Positions 35,196 to 45,119 of a stretch of DNA of 61,065 nucleotides are shown here, piece by piece. The first letter of the stretch is position 1. Each line of letters starts with the position of its first letter. Below the pieces are notes generated by a model that made no database searches, was not told the origin of the DNA, and saw only the letters and a list, made by a program, of their open reading frames with translations. Position numbers and translations under genes: made by a program. Source of the stretch: Bondarzewia mesenterica (lineage: Eukaryota; Basidiomycota; Agaricomycetes; Russulales; Bondarzewiaceae); the NCBI GenBank assembly GCA_004802705.1, contig SGPL01000155.1, forward strand, positions 1 to 61,065, given 5' to 3'.

Positions 35196-36277
35196 TCAGA
35201 GAGCCCTCTGTCGCATGCGACTGCTGACTGTGCGGAGGCCAGCATATACTTTTCCGGGTGGCGAGCCGAGTATGAGAGACACGATAGCGTCTCGAGCAAT
35301 TTTGATATTTTGGAAGGAGCCAAGGATGTGGATTTTTCTGTGATAATAAAACATAAATAGATGAGGGGATCAAGAGAGAGGTAGCATACGTGTCGGCAAG
35401 GATAATCCGTGTTCGGCTAGCGTTCTCGATGGTGAATTTTGTTTTGCCGTCTTGGCCTGCAATGCGGCCTGAGTCCGACAGCAACTAGGTTAGTCATGAT
35501 CATAGGTGAGAAAAGGATATCATGGTTCACCAATAGCGCGGGAGAGATGGTCTCCGTGAAGAGTTTTGACGTCCTTGATTTCAAAGGAGTCAAGGTATAA
35601 ATCGTCCAATCGGAGGAGAGCAATGGAATCCTGGAAAAATGAGCACAGATCAGTGAGGATAAGGAGATTTTGGGGAGAATTCACAAACATTGACATCGAA
35701 GCCGAGAGCGAATGCTTTCACGAAATCTGCGCCTTTTTGCAATGCACCTACTTCCTTCGTATGTTTCGATGTCTAGTATCGAGACATCGAATCGCCACCG
35801 TGAGTCTCGCGGCAAAAGTCATGCAGAACTTGTCAGAATACTCACCCGAACCTCAACTGATTTTCTCTGAACATTCATCCGCACCTGCAACCCCAGCATT
35901 TCCGTCAAAGGCCCAAAAATACTGATCCAATCCTTCTTTAATGGAGACATGCGATGCGGTGGAATAGGTATCCGCCGTGTCTCGGACTTGAGCGCTGTAC
36001 GTTCAGCAGAGGCAGAGACTGGCGGGAAAGCGGGTGCGAATGAGTCTGGGAGGGTGGGCACAACGTCGGTGTCGATCATTAGTTCATCGTCATCTTGAAC
36101 ATTATTAGGGGATTCTGTCGTCGGTTGTTTGCTGCTGCCTTCAGCAGATGTCTGCTCTCCATCCATTTCAGTATCAGGATGATCATCTGCAGTGCGAGGT
36201 GCCTTCTTCTTCGACATTTTGCGCCTGTTCTTACGGGCAGGCGCAGCGGTAACCGAAACAGTGCTTGTAACGGCCAT
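35196..36277 (-). CDS. PNO1: PNO1/Dim2 pre-40S assembly factor
   Basis: Nucleolar KH-type RNA-binding protein needed for 18S rRNA maturation; partner of Nob1 and the Dim1 methylase. N-terminus [20 protein letters not shown] with a basic, then acidic, low-complexity region of about 75 residues. The conserved part begins [20 protein letters not shown] and goes on through [74 protein letters not shown] (the KH GxxG-like part), [12 protein letters not shown], and [20 protein letters not shown] sequence. It ends MRQRAL. About 270 residues in several exons. Head-to-head with the URI-like gene, 215 bases apart. Confidence 0.93.
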
Positions 36278-36492
36278 GTTTTTAAGAGCAAAAAGTGAAA
36301 AGTAGGACAGGGAAATAGCTTCCAGCAGATATTGAGACGGTTAGAAAATCGAAAGTGCAAGCCAGTAGGCAGCTTGCTTCATTTGGCTCATACACTTTCG
36401 GACTTAGCCGAAGCTTATAGAGCTGCAACTGGTCAACCCTCCCCATTCTTCTCTCCACACTCAGTCATCCCCGTCCATTGCAAAGCCTTCGA
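36278..36492. promoter_or_regulatory. short bidirectional promoter, PNO1 / URI-like
   Basis: 215 bases separate the two start codons on opposite strands, so both promoters must be here or overlap. No TATA box is obvious. Co-expression is inferred from the layout only. Confidence 0.5.
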
Positions 36493-38921
36493 ATGACCAG
36501 TCAACACACGGGAGCCACGCAGAACTTGGGTGACGGCCGTGCACAAGGTTTCTGGCCCTTCGCGTATTAATTGCTTTGTGTCTAACTCTAGCAAATAGCC
36601 CTGCAGGCTCTGCTCAATTCTGTCTCACCTAATACCGCTGGGGAAGCAAACAATGACAGAAAAATATCTCGGGAGCAAGCTGAAAAGCTTTCTGAAAAGC
36701 TCAGTGAACTGCTAGATGATGCAGAGAGCAGTTCAGGACCCACTGAGCACCGAAACGAGAGGGGTGAGGTATGTTTGGGTCTTCTAAGTCTAGGACGGCG
36801 AGACTCAATCTTGAAGCCAGCTATTGAATGAAGAAGGACTGCCAATCATCGATATCGCCGAGCCTGTCCCTGAATCTGAGGCGGCTATTTCGCATAGGCT
36901 ATCGGCCTCCCCAGAAGCGCAAGACATAGCATTGTCATCGAATTTCTCTGGCGATGAAAGAGCTCAGAGTCGTGCGGAGATGAACCGCATGCTCGATCTT
37001 TTGGAGGACGAGGAAAATCGAGAGGAAGAAGAAAACGAGCGGCTGGAGGAGCAACGAAGAAAGGAGGAACTCGAGAACCGCAAGGCTAACGCGAGGAAGG
37101 AGTTGGAGAGGTTGCAGGCGGCGAAGGAGGTTCAAAAAAAAGATGGGTAAGGCTCTGTTGAGGAATGTCTTCGACGCGAGGGATAGAGAGGAAAAGGCAA
37201 AGGAGGAGCAGTTGACGCTTGATATGGAGCAGGAGGCGGAGAGGAAGCGTCTGAAGCCGAAGAAGAGCGTGTCCTTTGCTGATCTTCCCTCAGAAGAAGA
37301 CAAGGAGTCCTCCGATACTGGATTTAGCTCCGTGAAAGCCAGTACGATGTGGGGCGACGTTGTTCCTGGGAGACTGCAGGCCACTGAACAGAAGCAGCCC
37401 ATGAAGTTCCAGGTCGTGGAACGCTTCCCCGGCCCGTCGAAACCACAACCGCTCACTTCGCCTCCTCCACCAGATCGCGACTCGGATGATGAAAGTGATC
37501 CGGGTTCTTCTGTTCCTTCGGATTCTGACGACGGCCAAATAGTTCATTCTGACCATGATTCCACACACGACTGGAAGCCTACAGAAAGCGATGATGATGA
37601 CGACGACGACGAAGACCTCCCGGAAGATCCTGTCCTTGAAGACGAGTTCGATTTTGATACTGCTAGCCATCACCGGGAGGTTGCTCTCCAGTATTATGAA
37701 AAGCGAAGCACAATTGGGGCTGATGCTGTGCGTGCCATGTCTGCTCACTCGCATGCGCCAGCCGAGGATAAATGGGATCAGCCGGTGAGTATAATTTTTT
37801 GAGCTCAAAGAAGCACAAGGTTTATAATGACCGACATATAGGAAGTCCCCCTCGAAGCAACTCTCTCAAAGCCCCCTCCCAAACCTGCAGGGTCCCGTTT
37901 CAAATCCTCTCACGTAGCTCAGGTTTACAACACTTCCGTCCCCTCCATTACGCCTTCAAAATCGCTCGGCGCCTCTGTGCTCCCAGCATCCTCATCTTCA
38001 CTCAAGCACGTAATTCGGAACGGTAAACTTGAGAACAACCAACTGGTTGGTGGAGGAGAAAGCGAGAGTGCGAGTGACGACGATGATGAGAACATCAAGG
38101 CCTTTTTGGACGCGTTTCGGCGAGGCGACGTGACCAATGCTGGAGCACAAGAAAATTCCGATGCATTGATCGCTGCGCTTACCCAGGCTTATGCGCCAAC
38201 ACCTGATTCTTCGGATTCTACGACCAAAGTATCAACTCCAGTGGAGATTGACTCTGTTCGCGAAAGTGGACAGGCGCCTGTATCGACACTTGTTCCCATC
38301 GCGCAGAAGACGTCGAAGTTCAAGCTGAACCGCCCGGCGTTGCGCAGCTCCCCGTTAGCCTCTGACTCTGACTCTGTCTCAACTCCAGTGACAACCGTCG
38401 AACGATCTTCACCCAAGCTGCCGACGAGCGACACCGTGATTGAGCGGAAACCTGGACAGTCGAGTACTCTTCCCAGACCGATACATCCCCTTGCTACCAC
38501 AACATCTCGCATGCGGGCGCCGGCACCTTCTCATTCAGCATCGACAAGCTCGATATTCGTCGACTCACCTTCTTTCCAACCGCCACGAATTTCTAATCCC
38601 CCCACCGTCATCACCTCACCATCAAACTCAAACCCACAAGCTAACATCGCAAGCTCATTGTCCTTCCAACCGTCATCCATGATCGTCGAGTCGCCGTCCT
38701 TCCAGCGCCCGCAAGGCGGAGTCGCAGAAGAGAAGCAGATGCCGCCGATGATCGTCGATTCGCCGTCCTTCCAGCCACAGAGCTCGAGTCGTCCGTCAAG
38801 GCCGCCGCTTGTGATGGCATCCACCGTGAAGGAGTCGCTCGGTCCTCGGCAGCCTCAAGTTCCTGTAGTATCTGGGACCGGCTCGGGGAAGAGGCTGTCG
38901 AAATTCAAGGCTGAGCGCTGA
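36493..38921 (+). CDS. URI1: URI/Bud27-like DUF3835 protein with apparent frameshift
   Basis: Resembles fungal unconventional prefoldin RPB5 interactors, which help assemble RNA polymerases. Exon 1 (MTSQHTGATQNLG) joins through an intron ending at 36598 to ALQALLNSVSP, with a helical EQAEKLSEKLSELLDD; then NEEGLPIIDIAEPV, a long Glu/Arg coiled coil (36990-37250), SVSFADLPSEED, VVERFP, acidic stretches and NIKAFLDAFRRGD. The Ser/Pro-rich end repeats VDSPSFQP-like units and closes LSKFKAER. At the A8 run 37134-37141 the frame ends (KEVQKKDG-stop) while the next frame continues KMGKALLRNVFDARDRE without a gap. Seven A residues would restore it. A complete prefoldin beta domain is not seen at the N-terminus, so URI assignment is moderate. 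Confidence 0.68.
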
Positions 38922-39846
38922 GCGCCGAGCGGAGGATAAAGACAAATTGAAAGTTTCGTCATCATGGACGCTCAGTTCCATTATGTAGTCTGCGAATCGT
39001 CCCTTCTGATGAAGCATCGGAATGTTACATTCGACACTGCTATGAACATGGGAACGACGTAAGCTCTCTACATACATGCCAATCTATTTTGAAGCACATC
39101 GCACTTTCCTTTCGCCACGCGCATGCCCTACAGTTCGTACTTATGTGCTGTGGGCACTGTGGGCGCTCTTCTCTGATGTCTCGTGTGTCTTACCGTACGC
39201 TGTGAATCTCTCAGTCTACAAGAGCAGGAACTGAGTACTGAGTATTGAATGCACCGTCAGGACGTCACAACGATCATCTACATGGGTGCCGGCCGTCAAA
39301 TATCATAACGACTATCTTCTGTCAGGTCTGCGAAGGAGACTGGACTCGGACCGCACCAAGATGTTGCACTATAAGAGCTACAAGTAAAAATGTTCATGGA
39401 ATATCATAAATCAGGACGAAGAAGATGACTTGTTGAGATCCTGCTGCGCCTGGCCTAATCTTACTTATGCCTGTGCTACAACACGTCTCCTGTATCTATT
39501 CATCGTCATGTGCGGTTGCATATCTAGCCAGTCGTGTCTCTGTCAACAAGTACGGGTTCATTTCCAATGCAATTTGGTACTTGGTGGGAAAGTGTGCACT
39601 GAAATTCAAGTCCTCATATGTGCAAACTGGTCTCTCAAGGAAGTACGAAGTCCAAAGCTGCTGTGTCAAGTTGCGCCTGCATCTGTAACTTTGGGAAGAA
39701 TGGAACATATGTGTGATACAAACTTTGTATTCTATGTAGCTTTCTTGCAGGAGTCACCGTTAGAAACCCCTTCAGAGTTCAAACGTTCAATGTTCAACGT
39801 TCAACTTGCTCAGCCCTGAGCCAGCCTGAGCCAGCCTGTCTTCTAT

Positions 39847-39876
39847 CACGTGAAATGACTAATACATAGGCACGTG
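39847..39876. promoter_or_regulatory. paired CACGTG E-boxes upstream of U2
   Basis: CACGTG occurs at 39847-39852 and again at 39871-39876, about 155 and 131 bases before the estimated U2 5' end. A related CACGTC follows at 39882. They could be the upstream element of this snRNA gene. Function is inferred from position. Confidence 0.4.
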
Positions 39877-39969
39877 TCTCCCACGTCAATACTCAGACGC
39901 GTCGGCGCGTTCCTCGTCCCCGTACCACGTTCACTTTGTATCTTCCGGTCCGTGCACGATTCTTTTCCT

Positions 39970-39976
39970 ATAAAAT
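39970..39976 (+). promoter_or_regulatory. TATA box of the U2 snRNA gene
   Basis: TATAAAA lies about 30 bases before the predicted 5' end of U2, the usual distance for a polymerase II start. Confidence 0.65.
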
Positions 39977-40001
39977 GACTCTCCAGACGTTCGTATTTCC
40001 T

Positions 40002-40185
40002 CACCACTCTGGCCTTTTGGCTTAGATCAAGTGTAGTATCTGTTCTTAATAGTTTAACCACTATTATGAGGGCACCGCCCTCATTCTTGGTTATCTTATT
40101 TTTGCCGCCCTTGCTCCCTGGGCTCTGCTTGCAACCTGGGGACGCGATGACTCTGCCGCTGCACTACTGGCTTATGTCGTCGGGG
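40002..40185 (+). ncRNA. U2: U2 spliceosomal snRNA
   Basis: The strongest RNA gene in the window. GGCCTTTTGGCTTAGATCAA (40012-40031) runs straight into GTGTAGTATCTGTTCTTAAT, the invariant U2 5' region. GTAGTA at 40034-40039 is the branch-point recognition sequence. Stem IIa is AATAGT/ACTATT around TTTAACC, and stem IIb is GAGGGC/GCCCTC. An Sm-like site (TTATTTTTG) is near 40097-40105. A 3' hairpin has outer stem CGATGAC (40146) pairing with GTCGTCG (40177). About 184 bases, close to the 187-188 bases of other U2 RNAs. It base-pairs with intron branch sites in the spliceosome, as expected for this intron-rich genome. The exact 5' and 3' ends are estimates. A 54-codon frame inside it is spurious. 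Confidence 0.95.
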
Positions 40186-40815
40186 GATCCTTTTTTCTTT
40201 TCTTTTGCTACCTTCCTTTGACGTCGGCCTTTTGGCTTGCGCTGGTGTTCGCAAATGAATGGAAAATAGATCCTTTCTTTTATTTGACTCTAAATTGATA
40301 TATGAGCTGTCTTGTACATGATGTGTAGATTGATGTAGTTTATTGCCAACTGATAGCATGTAAATGTGTACTGTCATAAGCAAAAGAAATTATCATCCGT
40401 GACAGGATCTTCGACATCGATGTTCTTATGTCACTCCCTGTTGCTCCATCATGGGCAATGAGCAAAGTTCCCACTGCTGTGGGCAACAAAGGGAAAAGGG
40501 TGGATATACCCATCTCGGAAAGTTTCAATTGAGATGCAACTTGAGATGTGGTCATGTTGGTGGATGACAGGCACAGCTCACTTCGTGCTTATATAGTTTG
40601 GATATCTCACCCGTGTCGCGGTCAGACCTTCCAGTGTATGCCAAGTCATCAATTCCATAAATTATGCAAAGAACGGACCAATTAAAAATCGCGAGAAGTA
40701 AAACAACAACACCGAAAGAATGAATGAACGAATGTGAATCGAGTGGAGGAGCACACGCGCAAAACGTCCACTCCAATCTAGCAACGCAGTCCATCACGCA
40801 CCAACTTACCCCATC
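40186..40815. other. intergenic region between U2 and IML2
   Basis: T-rich tract directly after U2, then AT-rich sequence. No gene is recognised. Confidence 0.5.
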
Positions 40816-43743
40816 TCAGAGCCCCAGCATCTCCTTCTTTGTGGCAATCTCGTCCCGCAGCATCATAACTCGACTGTCCAGCCGCGTAGACAGGTCAATT
40901 TCGCTCCCCGCCAGACTCATCGCCGCATCCAACCGCTTGCCCGCCTCCTTGATTGCCTTGACCCAATACTCTTTCGCCTCCTCCGTAACCACACCCCGAG
41001 GCAAGCTATCCGTTTCGCTGTACCCGTCTTCCCGCTCCTCCTCCGTCATGCTCGCCGCACTCTCATCCTCCAACACCGTCGCCTCCTTCAGTTCGAGCAC
41101 AGCGAGCTCAAACTGCGCTATGCCGCCGATCCACGTGCTCACCGTGACCTGCGGCTGCAGCTTGTATGCGTCGGTAAGAAAGGCGCGCGACGTGGTGTAG
41201 TCGCCCGTGGTGCGATGGACGATACCAAGGAGGAGCGAACGGAGTGCGAGTTCGTCGGCATTGTCAAGGTCGGGCTTTGGTGAGGATGGAGGCAAGGCGG
41301 TGGAGTATGGCGAGTCTATCTGAACAGCGGGTGTCAGTGCAAGCCACTCGTGGATGTGCGCCTCGGCGATGTTTTTGCCTATGCGCGCATGCGTGTTCCA
41401 GACTGTGAACGAAGATAGGAAATGAGAACCAGGCGGATATCAGATGAAGAATGGCTGTAGCTTACAGATTCCAAGTTCTATTCATAAATACAAAGAACGA
41501 TTCAGTCAACAATCATCAAGAGAACGGGGCAGCAGTCAGGAGCACACAAACCTTCTGCAGGACTGATCCGGATTGCTTGTATATAATCAGCATCGGATCC
41601 TGTCGACCGAATCTGCTTTGCCTTGTAAAAGGCCACTACACTCTCACTCTGGATTAGCAATATGAAACGAATGAACAGTATATGACACTAACATCTTTTC
41701 TTGATAAGCACTTCCGTCGGAAGATCCTTCCCACCAATCTTTTTCTTATCGATCAGCGACGGAATGGCGTCCATCAGGTTCTGTGCCTCAGCGTAGTTTT
41801 TCAACGACCAGTAACAACCGGCTGCAATGAAATAGTAAGTCGCATGGCTCCTGCAATCAGAGGCATAAGTAAGAGTAAAGATACGTTAACGGGGAGATAG
41901 ATTACCAAGTATTCAGCTCGGTCATGCGCATGAATGTTTCTGCAGCTTCTTGATACCGACGTTGTGAAAGAAGTGTCCATGCAAGCTCGAAAACCAACTA
42001 TAGAGGAGGTCAGGTCAGCATTATGGACATCGATGCCAAGAATGTATAACACGGACCAAAGCATCTGCCTGGACGAAAACGCTAGTCCGCTCAGGTTGCA
42101 GTCCATCCTGCAACACCCTGATAGCACCATCTGCGTCGTAAGCCATGCGGAGAATTTTGGCCTATCATTCGCGTACTCAATGAGCAAGTCCCGCACGATC
42201 ATTAAGAGTCTCACTCGGTTCAAGATCCATAGCGTCCCTGTAGGGTACCGAGATTCCAGCCTGATATTGTCCTGTCATGAAATGAACCGTTATGCTAGAG
42301 ATTAGTGAGACCTTACTTCTCTACGATGACCTTGTACTGCTTAATTATATGCGCCTCATTCGCTTGATATCCAGACAAAAGTAGAACGACCCCATGGTAC
42401 GACATCAGCGATAGACTACATCACCCTAACGTCAAGCTTCTATACAACTGTCAGCTAATTGAATGCTTACCCTGCAAAAACAGCATGCACGTCATTCTTT
42501 GCTGCTGACACGGCCAAGGCTTGCAGTGCAAGTTTTCTATCATGGTTAAATCCAAAGAATCCAACCACACTCCTATCAAAATATAATGAGGACCATTCGA
42601 AGTGGATTTTACAGAAAGCACACACTTGACCTTCCCGGGGAGCAGTGACAGCACCAAGTTGAACAGGCCATAACCTGAATTCCATGAAGTTCCAGCACCC
42701 GCAGGAAGCTCGGAACGAAGACGCACCGAATGCTGCCCCTGACACGATCAACTCCTCCACGGGACCATCCTCTGGTAATGGCGTGGTGGGAGTCACGGGT
42801 GTGGAGGCACCAGAAGATGCTCTTGATATAGTGAGCGAGGTTCCCCAACGGCCGAAGAAACCGGTGGATTTGGTGGATATCGAGAGAGCGGTTGATGCTG
42901 CCGAGAAGCTGTTTGCCGAAGCAATGGAAGTTGCGTGAGACTTGAGGCTAAGATTGGACGGCTTGCGCGAAGGAGCACGCGAGGTGGCTGGGGTTGCATA
43001 GTCATCGACTCCTACAGGGAATACAATCTTGTAAAGTCTGTCACACAAACGAATGGCGATTAGACCGCGTTGCATGTGCGGTTCTATCTCGCTCACCTCG
43101 CGAACTTGGAGTGGGCGCTAGATGTTAGATACGGAAGTAAATAGATAGCGATTCACTCATGCTAAGGAGTCTTACTTGTGTAGGGAATATCTGCAAATGC
43201 GAACAGGTTGATCATGGCTACGCGCGAGCCTTAATAAATTCACTTACAAGCACTGGAGATAGCCCATATAAGACTCGCTATATGTCCAAAGTCAGACAAA
43301 TTGCAACAGGCACACGATGTACTTACCTGAGGGCGTTGGTCAAGCCAAGGAGGATGATCGCGTCGGCATGGATGAGCTCCCACTCCGTGCCCTGAGGAAA
43401 GCGGCCGCCGTTCTTAGAAGACTTGGTGGCCTTTGCTTGCTTCTTCGCGCCCACTTCGGCGAGAGCGAGGAGTCTAGTTGCCTCCACCATAAGACCGGAC
43501 TAACCCGCCCGTATGCGCAGTATAAACGTCACGCGTATCTGCATTCGAGCGCTGGATACAACACACCTCCATACCGAGGGCTGCCTCCAGGAAAGCGCAT
43601 ACGCCCAGTCCGAGCTGGTGAAAGGGATCATCCTTTGTCTGAAACACTTCACGCGCCTGGTCAATCTCATTGGAGAAGACATAATCAAAACCGGACGTGG
43701 CCGAACGCAGATTGGCCATAGTTTCTTCGGAGGGTGAGGACAT
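40816..43743 (-). CDS. IML2: Iml2/TTC39-family TPR protein (DUF3808)
   Basis: Homologous to yeast Iml2, an outer-mitochondrial or ER-associated TPR protein linked to inclusion-body clearance with lipid droplets. The start [15 protein letters not shown] leads to [70 protein letters not shown], a Ser/Thr-rich insert ([12 protein letters not shown]) and [20 protein letters not shown]. Then come [37 protein letters not shown] and C-terminal [19 protein letters not shown] and [17 protein letters not shown], ending KKEMLGL. More than ten short introns; one internal exon is only 44 bases ([15 protein letters not shown]). Divergent from the mS38 gene. About 700 residues. Confidence 0.85.
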
Positions 43744-44051
43744 TGTTGGATAATGAGATGGGGGAACAACACGGATGCTACGGGCAGAATGAAGGAGAGA
43801 CAAGTGGACTAGGGAGAAGGTGTACGATACTTTATAAATATTGCCGAACGGCCGCAAGTGACAGCGCAAGCTCTTCTGTCTCTCCGGCTATACTTAGTAC
43901 ATGAGTGTCACATGACCTGACACTGGTCCACGGACCTGAGGGGGACAAGGTCCTTGAGGTGCACTTACTCGATCCGTTTTGCAACCTTCATCGACGACGA
44001 GCGCGACCATCGTGTCCATCGTCCTCCTTGCCTAACTCTGTCATCTTGCTC
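43744..44051. promoter_or_regulatory. bidirectional region IML2 / mS38
   Basis: 308 bases between two divergent start codons. A TATAAATA-like sequence (TTTATAAATA at about 43831) faces IML2. No coding sequence is supported. Confidence 0.45.
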
Positions 44052-44932
44052 ATGCCCATGTTTCCCCGATTTTTGCGGCCCATACCTTCGTCTCGCAGAG
44101 CATACTCTTTTTTCTCGTCCAAGTCCGGTGGAGGGCGTTACTTCAACTCGGCCAAACCTCCCAAGGTCGTCGCTCATGCTACCACCAAGGGCAGTAGGGT
44201 CGATGCCGAGGCTGCCTCGCAGAAGAGCTCCGAAGACGCACCTGCTTCTGCATCGCAGCCTTCCACTCCCTCCCTGACGCAAACGCAGAAGCCAATCGAC
44301 ACTGCCCCGACACCCACCCCGCCTCCGGCACAGACCTCGCCTTTCATCGTTCCACCGGTCCATGCTGCGCCCGTGCCCACGTATCCCCCGCTCAGCGCGC
44401 ATGATCTCAATCTCCACCAATTTTTCTCGCTCCATCGCCCTTTATTCCTCCATTCGCCTTCCTCCACGCTCTTCGACTCATATCCAGCCTTCACTCTGGG
44501 CACCAATACCGACGAGGCTGCCACGGCTGAGCTTGGCACTATAGACGATCCGCCTGAAGCGTCGCCCGAAGCTGATGCGGAGGCTGCGCGGCAACTGGCT
44601 AGAGCCCTGGTCATAAATCGGGTTGGCAGTCTTATCAGTTGGGACGAGACCATGCGGCGGCTCGGTGTGCAGGTGGAGCAGATGGATCTATCCGGACACG
44701 AGATCTTGATGGATAGCACGAAGAGAAAGCGAAGAAAGAAGATGAAGAAGCATAAGTGGGTTTCTGTCCATCCTGAATGTCCTTACCTATTGACTGGGTT
44801 GTTTTTTGTCTCAGGTTGAAGAAGCGACGAAAGGTACAGTGTCTCCTATAGACAATTTCTCAATTGAGCTTTGGTTCTCATAAATTCATCTTGCAGCTTC
44901 AACGCGCTCAACGAGTGAAGATTGGTCGGTAG
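44052..44932 (+). CDS. COX24: mitochondrial small-subunit ribosomal protein mS38
   Basis: Family of yeast Cox24/Qri5 and human AURKAIP1 (DUF1713), the small, very basic protein bound to the mitoribosomal small subunit near the mRNA exit. The start MPMFPRFLRPIPSSRRAYSFF is an amphipathic mitochondrial presequence. A Pro/Ser/Thr-rich low-complexity stretch follows, then helical AARQLARALVINR. The diagnostic basic tail is STKRKRRKKMKKHK + LKKRRK + LQRAQRVKIGR, assembled from three exons with donors GTGGGT and GTACAG. Tail order and spacing are as in the family; the middle is not conserved. About 260 residues. Convergent with GPI10. Confidence 0.82.
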
Positions 44933-45119
44933 TACAAGTGCTGCTCCCAGGATATTCATGCGCCAGTGCGGGGGCGGGTTCTTTCTTCTCACACACCAGT
45001 TTATATCAATTCTTACTTTAACAACACCATCCTGTCAATGTCTTGTGGCATTTCCTTTGCACTCCTCATTTGTGCTCTTTGATAAATCTGCATGCACTTG
45101 CGTGAGTTGGCTATCAATA

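Larger units (their letters stand above)
38922..40001. other. intergenic region upstream of U2
   Basis: AT-rich, with short open frames lacking motifs. Contains small direct repeats at about 39778-39838 (GTTCAA units, then CCTGAGCCAG units) and, next to U2, CACGTG at 39847 and 39871 plus CCACGTC at 39881. Confidence 0.5.

Noticed and set aside
40066..40230. 54-codon frame with a hydrophobic start
   Set aside because: Lies inside the U2 snRNA sequence, which fully explains it.
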